Assembly (NCBI GenBank): GCA_028817665.1
Contig: JAPPPF010000125.1
Location: forward strand, 1-39,748
From: Magnetovibrio sp.
Lineage (GTDB): Bacteria > Pseudomonadota > Alphaproteobacteria > Rhodospirillales > Casp-alpha2
Direction of reading: 5' to 3'
Length of the DNA: 39,748 nucleotides
Part shown: in pieces, positions 22,873 through 30,697 of the stretch
Position numbering within the stretch: the first letter of the stretch is position 1
How the letters are laid out: every line of letters starts with the position of its first letter
The notes under the pieces: generated by a model
The model's input: the letters and a program-made list of their open reading frames with translations, nothing else
Databases searched by the model: none
Told to the model about the DNA's origin: nothing
Position numbers and translations under genes: made by a program

Positions 22873-23657
22873 GGCAGCTCGATCCGGCCGGTCATGAACA
22901 TCACCGCGCGCCCGCCCATGGCGACCCGCTCGCCGTCGATCCGGCAATAGAGGTCGCCGCCGCGGGCCGAGACCTGGCGCGCGTGGATCTCGGGCTTGCC
23001 GAGGCGCTCGGCCCAATAGGGCACGATGGTGCAATGCGCCGAACCGGTCACCGGATCCTCGTTGATGCCGACCTGCGGCGCGAAGTAGCGCGACGCGCAG
23101 TCGCTGGCATCGCCCGGCGCGGTGACGATCAGGCCCATGCCGTCGAGCCCGGCGATGAAATCGAAGTCCGGCTCGATGGCCAGCACCGTGGCCTCGTCGT
23201 CGAACACCGCCATGTTCTTGACCGCCCGGAGGTACGCGTTCGGCTCATGGCCGCCGAGCGCCTCGGCGAGCCCCGCCGGCATCTCCACCGGCGCCGCCGG
23301 CAGGGCCGGGAAGTCCATCACCAGGGTGTCGCCGTCGCGGGCCACCTCGAGGGTCCCGGACCGGGTCTCGAAACGGACCCGCTCGGCGTCGGGGGTCAGC
23401 GTCTCCAGCAGGAGCGCGCCCGTGGCCAGTGTCGCGTGGCCGCAGAGGTCGACCTCGGCGGCCGGCGTGAACCAGCGGAGATCGTAGCCGCCGCCGCCAT
23501 TGGCGACGAAGAAGGCGGTCTCCGACAGGTTGTTCTCGAGCGCGATCGATTGCATGGTCTCGTCGGGCAGCCAGTCGTCGAGCGGGCAGACGGCGGCCGG
23601 ATTGCCGCCGAAGGCTTTGTCGGTGAAGGCGTCGATCTGGTAAATCGGGATTTGCAT
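22869..23657 (-). CDS. PhzF-family isomerase/epimerase
   Basis: 262 residues with the diaminopimelate-epimerase-like double fold. QIDAFTDKAFGGNPAAVCPL and ALENNLSETAFF place the conserved Glu (of NNLSETAF) that is the acid/base in PhzF; RWFTPAAEVDLCGHATLATG and NEDPVTGSAHCTIVPYW are the other signatures. PhzF itself isomerises dihydro-3-hydroxyanthranilate in phenazine synthesis, but no phenazine gene is here and most family members have unknown substrates. The ATG at 23657 with GGAGACC is preferred to the track's GTG at 23672. It is coupled to the GNAT gene. Confidence 0.92.
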   Translation of the reverse strand: MQIPIYQIDAFTDKAFGGNPAAVCPLDDWLPDETMQSIALENNLSETAFFVANGGGGYDLRWFTPAAEVDLCGHATLATGALLLETLTPDAERVRFETRSGTLEVARDGDTLVMDFPALPAAPVEMPAGLAEALGGHEPNAYLRAVKNMAVFDDEATVLAIEPDFDFIAGLDGMGLIVTAPGDASDCASRYFAPQVGINEDPVTGSAHCTIVPYWAERLGKPEIHARQVSARGGDLYCRIDGERVAMGGRAVMFMTGRIELP

Positions 23658-23708
23658 CACAGGTCTCCGCACATGAGCCGCCGAAACGGCAGCATTTCCA
23701 GGTTTTCA

Positions 23709-23833
23709 TTCCCCCCCTTGTGGGGGAGGGTTAGGGTGGGGGGTCGAAAGCGCCGTCCGGCGCGGAAGAGAGTCCTTCGCCCTCACGGGCTCCCACCCCC
23801 ACCTCGGTCCTCCCCCATCAAGGGGGAGGAAGA
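23709..23833. repeat. Inverted-repeat element of the 'cccccttgtgggggaggg' type
   Basis: The left arm CCCCCCCTTGTGGGGGAGGG then TTAGGGTGGGGGG (23711-23743) and the right arm CCCACCCCCACCTCGGTCCT then CCCCCATCAAGGGGGAGG (23792-23829) are imperfect reverse complements, and each arm has its own small stem. The roughly 50-base spacer is unrelated. This is a widespread alphaproteobacterial intergenic element (recognised from memory). It lies between the phzF start and the end of the dehydrogenase gene and may end the dehydrogenase operon transcript. Confidence 0.8.
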
Positions 23834-23869
23834 ATTCCTTCTCCCTTGGCGCCCGTTCGCATCGCCTCT

Positions 23870-24934
23870 CTACAACGCGTCGATGACGGCCTGTCCCAGT
23901 TCCTGGGTGTTGGCCTTGCCACCCATGTCGGGGGTCTTCACGTCGGATTCGCGGATCACCGTCTCGATGGCGTTGACGATGTCGGCGGCGGCGTGGTGCT
24001 GGCCCAGGTGGTCGAGCATCATCGCCGCCGACCAGATCTCGCCGATCGGGTTGGCGATGCCCTGGCCGGCGATGTCGGGCGCCGAGCCGTGCACCGGCTC
24101 GAACATGGACGGGAACTCGCGTTCCGGATTGATGTTGGCGCCGGGCGCGATGCCGATGGTGCCGGTCACCGCCGGGCCCAGGTCCGAGAGGATGTCGCCG
24201 AACAGGTTGGAGCCGACGACCACGTCGCACCAATCGGGGTGGCGGACGAAGTGCGCGGTCAGGATGTCGATGTGGTACTTCGAGGTCTCGACGTCCGGGT
24301 AGTCGGCCGCGACCGCCTCGAAGCGCTCGTCCCAGTAGGGCATGGAATGGATGATGCCGTTGGACTTGGTCGCCGAGGTGACGTGCTTGGCGTCGCGGGT
24401 CCGGGCCAGGTCGAAGGCGTAGCGCATGATCCGGTCGGTGCCGCGACGGGTGAAGATGGCCTGTTGGACGGCCAGTTCGCTGTCCGTGCCCTGGTAGAGC
24501 CGCCCGCCGATCTCCGAGTATTCGCCCTCGTTGTTCTCGCGCACGATCAGGAAATCGATGTCGCCGGGCTCGCGTCCGGCCAGCGGGCTCGGCATGCCCT
24601 CGAACAGGCGCACCGGACGCAGCGCCACGTACTGCTGGAACTCGCGCCGGATCGGGATCAACAGGCCCCAGAGCGAGACGTGGTCGGGCACGCCCGGGTA
24701 GCCGACGGCGCCCAACAGGATCGAATCGTGGTCCCTGATCTGGTCCAGGGCGTCGTCGGGCATCATCGCGCCCTGCTTGTGGAAGCGCTCGCAGTTCCAG
24801 TCCTTCTCGTCGAACTTGAAGCCGAGGTCGTACTTGCCGGCGACGGCCTCGAGGACCTTCACCGCTTCGGGCACCACCTCGTTGCCGATCCCGTCTCCGG
24901 GGATGACGGCGATGTTGTATGAATTGGATGTCAT
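23870..24934 (-). CDS. Tartrate dehydrogenase / D-malate dehydrogenase-type beta-decarboxylating dehydrogenase
   Basis: 354 residues of the isocitrate/isopropylmalate dehydrogenase family, which oxidise a 2-hydroxy acid with NAD and a divalent metal and may decarboxylate. IAVIPGDGIGNEVVPEAVKVLE opens the fold; DHVSLWGLLIPIRREFQQYV and ALRPVRLFEG are diagnostic of the tartrate/D-malate group and not LeuB. FLIVRENNEGEYSEIGGR, TSATKSNGI (Lys) and the metal-binding Asp run GSNLFGDILSDLGP are intact. The ATG at 24934 follows AGGGAGAG. It is last in an apparent operon with GNAT (17 bases), AlaX and threonine dehydratase. Likely roles are tartrate or D-malate use; it might also feed the polycarboxylate route. 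Confidence 0.92.
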   Translation of the reverse strand: MTSNSYNIAVIPGDGIGNEVVPEAVKVLEAVAGKYDLGFKFDEKDWNCERFHKQGAMMPDDALDQIRDHDSILLGAVGYPGVPDHVSLWGLLIPIRREFQQYVALRPVRLFEGMPSPLAGREPGDIDFLIVRENNEGEYSEIGGRLYQGTDSELAVQQAIFTRRGTDRIMRYAFDLARTRDAKHVTSATKSNGIIHSMPYWDERFEAVAADYPDVETSKYHIDILTAHFVRHPDWCDVVVGSNLFGDILSDLGPAVTGTIGIAPGANINPEREFPSMFEPVHGSAPDIAGQGIANPIGEIWSAAMMLDHLGQHHAAADIVNAIETVIRESDVKTPDMGGKANTQELGQAVIDAL

Positions 24935-24951
24935 GATCTCTCCCTGGCAGG

Positions 24952-25527
24952 TTAAATGGCGCGCACCATCAAAAGCGCGTCGCCGGAATATTGGATGAGT
25001 TCGTGCGGCACGACCGGGCGGCGGTCGAAGACCCGGAAACCGAGCCGATGGTAGAGGCGCACGGAGCCCTCGTTCTCCTCGAAGGCGATCAGCGATTGGT
25101 CGGCAAGGTCGACGTCCGGATGGTAGACGGCGCAAGACGTCAACAGCGTTTCACCGATCCCCTGGCCGCGACATTCCGGATCGACGGCGATGCCGGCGAT
25201 GTAGAGGCTGGGTACGTGCTCGAGCTCGGCGTAGGGCCGCAGCACCGGATCGAAGTCGTCATCGACCTCGGTTCTCTCGGTCATCGGGAAGGCATGGATC
25301 ATGCCGACGATTCCCTCCTCGCGCGCCGCGACGACGCAGTTCTGGAACGAGAAGTCCTCGCCGGTCCGAACGAACCGCCGGGCGCCGACGTCGAGGACGC
25401 TCTCACCGGGCTCGGCCATCCCCGACCACACGTAGTCGGCGACGCCGCCCGCCGCCATCTGGTAGAGCTCGGCGATCCGGCGGCTGTCGTCGGGGCCCGG
25501 CGGGTAGAATATGGCGCTTTCGTTCAT
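24952..25527 (-). CDS. GNAT-family N-acetyltransferase
   Basis: 191 residues, one GNAT domain. The acetyl-CoA loop is in LYIAGIAVDPECRGQGIGETLL (motif A), with SLIAFEENEGSVRLYHRLGF as motif B. The N-terminal PPGPDDSRRIAELYQMA is the usual first helix. The track shows a longer frame to 26064, but that part is antisense of alaX; ATG at 25527 is eight bases after the alaX stop, consistent with an operon. It is not closely similar to the other GNAT protein in the window. Substrate unknown. Confidence 0.9.
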   Translation of the reverse strand: MNESAIFYPPGPDDSRRIAELYQMAAGGVADYVWSGMAEPGESVLDVGARRFVRTGEDFSFQNCVVAAREEGIVGMIHAFPMTERTEVDDDFDPVLRPYAELEHVPSLYIAGIAVDPECRGQGIGETLLTSCAVYHPDVDLADQSLIAFEENEGSVRLYHRLGFRVFDRRPVVPHELIQYSGDALLMVRAI

Positions 25528-25535
25528 CGCTCCGC

Positions 25536-26243
25536 TCAGTCCTCCAGATGCACGTTGATGCGTCGGTTGTGCTTGCCCTTGTTCTCGATCTTGCCGACCC
25601 GGACGCGGCCGATCTCGCCGATGCGGGCCACGTGGGTGCCGCCGCAGGGCTGCAGGTCGACGCCCTCGACGGCCATCAGGCGCACCTTGCCCATGCCCGT
25701 CGGCGGCGCCACCGACATGGTCTTCACCAGATCGGGCTTGGCCGCCAGCTCCGCGTCGGTGATCCATTGCGCTTCGGTCGGCAGGTCGCGGGCGACCATC
25801 TCGTCGAGCTTCGATTGGATCAGCTCCTTGTCGGGCTTGCCCTCGGTGTTGAGGTCGATGCGGCTCTTTTCCTCGCCGATCTGGCAGCCGGTGATCTCGG
25901 CGTCGACGACGGCGCAGATCAGGTGAAGGAGTGTGTGCATGCGCATCAGCCGGTGGCGGCGGTCCCAGTCGATGGCCGCCGTCACCGCGTCGCCGGCGGC
26001 GAGCGCCGGCGCGCCCTCGGCCGGAACGTGCAGGTGCCGGCCGCTGGCCCGGTCCATGCGGCAATCGGTGATCTCGACGGCACGCCCGTCCTGCGTGGTC
26101 AGCGTGCCCGTGTCGCCGGGCTGACCGCCGGAGTTGTAGTAGAAGACGGTGCGGTCGAGCTCGATCCCGGCCTCGTCGGCGGAGACCACCCGGGCCTCGC
26201 AGGTCCTGGCGTAGGCGTCGTCGCGGAAAATCTCTTCGGTCAT
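25536..26243 (-). CDS. alaX: Alanyl-tRNA editing protein AlaX
   Basis: AlaX is a free-standing copy of the AlaRS editing domain and hydrolyses Ser- or Gly-tRNA(Ala). This 235-residue, medium-length form has the glycine-rich FYYNSGGQPGDTGTL segment, the zinc/catalytic HxxxH in MRMHTLLHLI, and CGGTHVARIGEIG with the second Cys/His pair. KGKHNRRINVHLED closes the domain. It sits between threonine dehydratase (69 bases upstream) and a GNAT gene (8 bases downstream). Linking Ser editing with a Ser/Thr dehydratase is attractive but inferred. Confidence 0.94.
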   Translation of the reverse strand: MTEEIFRDDAYARTCEARVVSADEAGIELDRTVFYYNSGGQPGDTGTLTTQDGRAVEITDCRMDRASGRHLHVPAEGAPALAAGDAVTAAIDWDRRHRLMRMHTLLHLICAVVDAEITGCQIGEEKSRIDLNTEGKPDKELIQSKLDEMVARDLPTEAQWITDAELAAKPDLVKTMSVAPPTGMGKVRLMAVEGVDLQPCGGTHVARIGEIGRVRVGKIENKGKHNRRINVHLED

Positions 26244-26312
26244 CGGGCGTCTCCAGGATCGATACTTCGGGTTGTCGTTCTCTATATGGCGTCTTCCGGG
26301 CGTCTCGGAAAG

Positions 26313-27284
26313 TCAGTTGGCGCCGTTTTCGGCGAGCACGCGGCCGAACAATTGGCGATCCGCGTTGCCGCCGTTCAGCACCAGGCCGACCCGCTTGCCG
26401 GCCATGGCGCCGCGCTCCTTCATGAGCGCCGCCAGCGGCGCCGCGCCGGCGCCCTCGGCGAGATTATGGGTGTCGGCGAAATAATGCACCATGGCCGCCG
26501 CCATCTCGTCCTCGCCGACGGTGACTATCCGGGCGGCGCCGGCCTTGATGATCTCGAAAGCGTCCGGGTCCGGGATCCGGCAGGCGAGGCCGTCGGCCAC
26601 GGTGTCGGCGGAGTTGGTGGCGACGCACGCGCCGGCGTCGAAGGACAGCGCGTAAGCCGGCGCGTTCTCGGCAACGACGCCGATGACGTCGGTGGTCAGG
26701 CCGAGCGCGTCGCGCGCCGAGATCATCCCGCAAATCCCCGATCCCATGCCGATGGGCACGTAGACCGCGTCGAGGTCAGGGACCGCGCTCAGGAATTCCA
26801 GCGAATAACTGCCGACCCCTTCCATCAGCCACGGATGAAACGGCGGGATCATGTGGAGGCCCTTCTCCGCCGCCAGCTCGCCGGCGTGTTCGCGGGCCTC
26901 CTGGAAATCGTGGCCGTGCACGATCAGGGTGCCGCCGAAGGCCTCCATGGCGTCGTTCTTCTCCGGGTTGTTGCCGTGCGGCACCAGCAGCGTCGAGGCG
27001 AGGCCGACCTTGGCGGCGGCGAGCGCCACGCTCTGGCCGTGGTTGCCGCGGGTCGCGGTGATCACGCCGGGGCAATCGGGCCGGTCGGCCTTCAGCCGGG
27101 TCATGAAGTTCAGGCCGCCGCGCACCTTGAAGGCGCCGATGGGCGTGTGGTTCTCGTGCTTGACCCAGACCTCGCAGCCGGTCCGCCGGGCGAGCAGCGG
27201 CCACCGGTGCTGCGGCGTCGCCGGCATGTGGGCGTAGACGGTCTCGGCGGCGGCTTCCAGTTCGGGTCGGGTGGCGACGGGCAT
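26313..27284 (-). CDS. PLP-dependent threonine/serine dehydratase-like protein
   Basis: 323 residues of fold-type II PLP enzymes. The Schiff-base Lys is in HTPIGAFKVRGGLNF, ATRGNHGQSVALAA grips the phosphate-side substrate loop, IGMGSGICGMI is the PLP-phosphate glycine loop and VLNGGNAD lies near the end. It has no C-terminal ACT domain, so it should be a catabolic or free form, not feedback-inhibited IlvA. Possible reactions: threonine or serine to 2-oxoacid plus ammonia, or threo-3-hydroxyaspartate ammonia-lyase. The gene lies 22 bases after a truncated EamA transporter on the same strand; their original shared promoter appears to have been lost (see finding at 27.68 kb). Confidence 0.9.
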   Translation of the reverse strand: MPVATRPELEAAAETVYAHMPATPQHRWPLLARRTGCEVWVKHENHTPIGAFKVRGGLNFMTRLKADRPDCPGVITATRGNHGQSVALAAAKVGLASTLLVPHGNNPEKNDAMEAFGGTLIVHGHDFQEAREHAGELAAEKGLHMIPPFHPWLMEGVGSYSLEFLSAVPDLDAVYVPIGMGSGICGMISARDALGLTTDVIGVVAENAPAYALSFDAGACVATNSADTVADGLACRIPDPDAFEIIKAGAARIVTVGEDEMAAAMVHYFADTHNLAEGAGAAPLAALMKERGAMAGKRVGLVLNGGNADRQLFGRVLAENGAN

Positions 27285-27306
27285 GGAGCGGCTTCCTTCG
27301 CGAATT

Positions 27307-27681
27307 TCAAGTCGTGCCCTTGCGGGCGATGATGATGCCGGCGAGGATCAGGACCGCCGCCACCGTCAACGGCATGGTCATGGTTTCCGAGAACAGGGCC
27401 ACCGCGATGACCAGGGAAACCAAGGGCTGGGCGAACTGCACCGGCGCCATGCGCACGACGCCGCCCTTGGAAAGCGCCCAATACCAAGCCGTGTAGCCAA
27501 GGATACCCACCAACAGGACAAGGTAAAGAAGTCCGCCCCAGCCGGCGTAGGTCAGCGCCGCCCAATCGACGCTCATGGGCAGCATGAACAGGAGCGGCAG
27601 CTGCAACGCCCCGGCCGCCAACAGCGCCCAGAAGTTCGCGCCCCAGGCGCCGATATGCGGCGCCAGGCGCGATCCGGTGAC
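27307..27681 (-). pseudogene. EamA/DMT-family transporter, C-terminal half only
   Basis: The frame matches the last EamA domain: GANFWALLAAGALQLPLLFM, GLLYLVLLVGILGYTAWYWAL, VQFAQPLVSLVIAVALFSET and TVAAVLILAGIIIARKG are four or five membrane helices followed by the usual cytosolic KGTT end. A full transporter has ten helices in about 290 residues; the first five are missing. Upstream of VTGSRLAPH (about 27681) the frame runs into sequence that on the other strand encodes an aminotransferase, so residues 1-12 of the track ORF are not EamA. The gene was probably the first of an operon with the dehydratase. The remaining half is unlikely to transport on its own. Confidence 0.82.
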
Positions 27682-27683
27682 GT

Positions 27684-28423
27684 ATCCGGTGCCCGACGCC
27701 CTCGACGAGGTCTGCAAGCGCTCGACGGCGAAACTGCTCTACTGCATGCCGACCGTTCACAACCCGACCACCGCGACCATGTCGGTGGCGCGCCGCGAGG
27801 CCGTCGCCGAGGTGGCGCGGCGCCACAACCTGTTCATCATCGAGGACAACGTCTGGGCCGCCGTGGCGCCCGACCATCCGCCGCCGCTGGCGACCTTCGC
27901 GCCGGAACGCACCTACTTCATTTCCGGTCCGGCGAAGGCCATGGCCGGCGGCTTGCGCATCGCCTTCGTGCACGCGCCCGAGGGCCAGGCGGAGCGGGTC
28001 CGCGCCACCGTCCGCATGACCAGCTGGATGGCGGCGCCGCTGATGGCCGAGATCACCAGCCGCTGGATCCAGGACGGCACCGGCGAGCGCCTGACCGAGG
28101 CCATCCGCGAGACCATCACCCGGCGCCTGGCCCTGGCCGAGAAGTATTTCCGGGGCTTCGAGTTCCGCAGCGACCCGGCCGTCTCCTTCTTCTGGCTGGA
28201 GCTGCCGAGCCCCTGGCGGGCGGCCGAGTTCCGGGCCGAGGCCGAGGCCCGCGGCATCCGCATCCTGACCGGCGAGACCTTCACCGCCGGGCGCGACCCC
28301 GCGCCCCACGCGGTCCGCATCTCGGTCGGCGGCAAACACACCTACGAGGAGGTCGAGCGCGCCCTGGCGACGCTCACGGAAATCCTGAAATCACCGCCCG
28401 GCGCCGCCACCGCCGTCATGTAG
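27684..28423 (+). pseudogene. MocR/PLP aminotransferase-like regulator, N-terminal half missing
   Basis: From VPDALDEVCKRSTAKLLYCM onward the frame matches the C-terminal part of fold-type I aminotransferases: PTVHNPTTATMSVARREAVA, then NLFIIEDNVWAAV (PLP pyridine Asp in EDN) and FISGPAKAMAGGLRIAFVHA, where the PLP Lys of SxxKxxxGGLR is present, then the small domain to the stop at 28423. The style is that of MocR/PtsJ regulators, which carry an N-terminal GntR-type DNA-binding domain; that domain and the first part of the aminotransferase fold are absent. No start codon with a ribosome-binding site precedes the truncated frame. It is probably non-functional. Confidence 0.82.
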
Positions 28424-28427
28424 GCGG

Positions 28428-29219
28428 CTATTCGAGCGGGTGCGCGTGGTTGAGCGGTCCGTGGCCGGTGCCGTATCCGGGCGCCCGGCGGATCGCCTCC
28501 TGGACGTAGGCGTGGGCGCGGCGGACCGCGGCCTCGAGATCCATGTCCTGCGCCAACCCGGCGGCCACCGCCGAGGCCAGCGTGCAGCCGGTGCCGTGGG
28601 TGTGGCGGGTCTCGGCGCGCGGCGCGCTGAACCGGGTGACCCCGCCGGGTTCGACCAATAGGTCGACCAAGGTTTCGCCGTCCAGGTGTCCGCCCTTCAT
28701 CAGCACCGCCGCCGGCCCCATCGCCAGGAGCGCCGCGCCGGCGGCGCGGGCGTCCGCCTCGCCGGCGATGTCGGCGCCGGTCAACGCCGCCGCCTCGGGC
28801 GTGTTCGGCGTCAGTAGCCGGGTCATCGGCAGCAGCCGGGCCTTCAGGGCCGATTGGGCGGTGTCCTCGAGCAGGGCGGCGCCGCCCTTGGCGATCATCA
28901 CCGGGTCGAGGACGACGGGAATGCCGGCGCCGGCGTCTTCGAGCACGTCGGCGACGGCGTCGATGACGTCGGGGCGGTGCAGCATGCCGATCTTGATCAC
29001 GTCGGCGCCGAGGTCGGCGAGCACGCTGGTCATCTGCTGGCGCACGAAGTCCGCCGGCACCTCGTGGATGGCGTCGACGCCCCGGGTGTTCTGCGCCGTC
29101 AGCGCGGTCACCGCGGTCATCGCGTAGCCGCCCAAGGCGGTCACCGTCTTGATGTCGGCCTGAATCCCGGCGCCGCCGCCGGAATCGGAGCCGGCGACGA
29201 TCAGAACCCGGCCCTGCAT
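28428..29219 (-). CDS. thiD: Hydroxymethylpyrimidine/phosphomethylpyrimidine kinase
   Basis: ThiD phosphorylates HMP and then HMP-P to give HMP-PP for thiamine synthesis. The 263-residue ribokinase-fold protein shows IAGSDSGGGAGIQADIKT at the N-terminus (substrate site), TALTAQNTRGV, VLDPVMIAKGG, LLTPNTPEAAALTG and the anion hole/catalytic HGTGCTLASAVAAGL, whose Cys is typical of ThiD. ATG at 29219. It follows glmM by seven bases, as in many alphaproteobacteria, and ends four bases after the stop of the convergent MocR remnant. Confidence 0.96.
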   Translation of the reverse strand: MQGRVLIVAGSDSGGGAGIQADIKTVTALGGYAMTAVTALTAQNTRGVDAIHEVPADFVRQQMTSVLADLGADVIKIGMLHRPDVIDAVADVLEDAGAGIPVVLDPVMIAKGGAALLEDTAQSALKARLLPMTRLLTPNTPEAAALTGADIAGEADARAAGAALLAMGPAAVLMKGGHLDGETLVDLLVEPGGVTRFSAPRAETRHTHGTGCTLASAVAAGLAQDMDLEAAVRRAHAYVQEAIRRAPGYGTGHGPLNHAHPLE

Positions 29220-29226
29220 GTCGGGA

Positions 29227-30579
29227 CTAGCGGCCCGAGGCCGCTTGCTCGATGGCGCCGGCGATCTCGCCGACGACGCTGGCGATCAGGTGTTCGTCCT
29301 CGCCCTCGGCCATCACCCGGACCACCGGTTCGGTGCCGGACGGCCGGATCAACAGCCGGCCGGTGCCGCTGAGGCGCGTCTCGGCGGCGGCGATGGCTTC
29401 CTTCACCTTGTCGTCGTCGAGCGGCGCGCCGCCGGCGACCCGGACGTTGGTGAGCTGTTGCGGCATCGGGGTGAACTGGCGGCAGACCTCGCTGGCCCGG
29501 CGCTCCGTGTCGACCAGCACCGCCAGCACCTGCAGCGCCGCGATCAGGCCGTCGCCGGTGGTCGCGTAGTCGCCGAGGACGACGTGCCCCGACTGCTCAC
29601 CGCCGAGGTTGTAGTCGCCGTCGCGCATGGCCTGGACCACGTAGCGGTCGCCGACCTGGGTGCGGACGATGTCGAGGCCGCGGCCCTCCAGGTATTTCTC
29701 GAAGCCCAGGTTTGACATCACCGTGGCGACCACGCCGCCGCCCCGGAGCCGGCCGGCGTCGGCCCAGTGGCCGGCGATCAGCGCCATGATCTGGTCGCCG
29801 TCGATCAGTTCGCCCTTCTCGTCGCTGACGATCAGCCGGTCGGCGTCGCCGTCCAGCGCCAGGCCGATGTCGGCGCCGTGGGCCAGGGTCTGGGCCTGCA
29901 TGTAGTCGGTGTCGGTGGAACCGCAGCCGCGGTTGATGTTGAAGCCGTCCGGGTCGACGCCGATGGGCACGACCTCGGCGCCGAGCTCCCACAGCACTTC
30001 CGGCGCGACCTTGTAGGCGGCGCCGTTGGCGCAGTCGACGACGATCTTCAGCCCGTCGAGGCGCAGCCCCCGCGGGAAGGTCTGCTTCACGTATTCCGTA
30101 TAGCGCCCGACCACGTCGTCGAGGCGCCGCGCCCGGCCGAGCTTCGACGGCGCCGCGCGATTCTCCTCGAGGCCGTTCTCGAGGCGCGCCTCGATGGCCG
30201 CCTCGACGGTGTCGGAAAGCTTGAAGCCGTCCGGGCCGAACAGCTTGAGGCCGTTGTCCTGGTAGGGATTGTGCGAGGCCGACAACATGACGCCCAAATC
30301 GGCGCGCAGCGAGCGCGTCAGCATGGCGATGGCCGGCGTCGGCATGGGCCCGACCAGGACCACGTCCATGCCGACGGAGACGAACCCGGCGGTCAGCGCC
30401 GGCTCCAGCATGTAGCCCGACAACCGCGTGTCCTTGCCGATGACGACGCGGTGGCGGTGATCGCCCTGGATGAAGTGCGCGCCGGCGGCCATGCCGATGC
30501 GCAACGCCGTCTCCGCCGTCATCGGGTCCGTGTTGGCGGTGCCGCGGATGCCGTCGGTGCCGAAAAACTTGCGAACCAT
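29227..30579 (-). CDS. glmM: Phosphoglucosamine mutase
   Basis: GlmM converts glucosamine-6-phosphate to glucosamine-1-phosphate for UDP-GlcNAc, hence peptidoglycan and LPS. The 450 residues include the start [11 protein letters not shown], the catalytic phosphoserine (Ser102) in [11 protein letters not shown], the Mg site [21 protein letters not shown] for sugar selection and the phosphate loop [12 protein letters not shown]. All four domains are complete. ATG at 30579. It is cotranscribed with thiD. Upstream, 118 bases separate it from the solute-binding gene, with an AT-rich patch (TTTTATTGCAATTCGG) that may hold its own promoter. Confidence 0.97.
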   Translation of the reverse strand: MVRKFFGTDGIRGTANTDPMTAETALRIGMAAGAHFIQGDHRHRVVIGKDTRLSGYMLEPALTAGFVSVGMDVVLVGPMPTPAIAMLTRSLRADLGVMLSASHNPYQDNGLKLFGPDGFKLSDTVEAAIEARLENGLEENRAAPSKLGRARRLDDVVGRYTEYVKQTFPRGLRLDGLKIVVDCANGAAYKVAPEVLWELGAEVVPIGVDPDGFNINRGCGSTDTDYMQAQTLAHGADIGLALDGDADRLIVSDEKGELIDGDQIMALIAGHWADAGRLRGGGVVATVMSNLGFEKYLEGRGLDIVRTQVGDRYVVQAMRDGDYNLGGEQSGHVVLGDYATTGDGLIAALQVLAVLVDTERRASEVCRQFTPMPQQLTNVRVAGGAPLDDDKVKEAIAAAETRLSGTGRLLIRPSGTEPVVRVMAEGEDEHLIASVVGEIAGAIEQAASGR

Positions 30580-30697
30580 GAACCTTCTTTCGTCCCGTGC
30601 TCGGAATGCCGGGTGCTTAAGCTATCCGGTCTTTTATTGCAATTCGGTTAAGTGGTGGGGTCACGAATTGTTTCCGAACGTTGCCCCGCGCCGGCCG

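Noticed and set aside
22869-23657. Phenazine biosynthesis
   Set aside because: PhzF-family members are widespread outside phenazine producers and no other phz gene is present.
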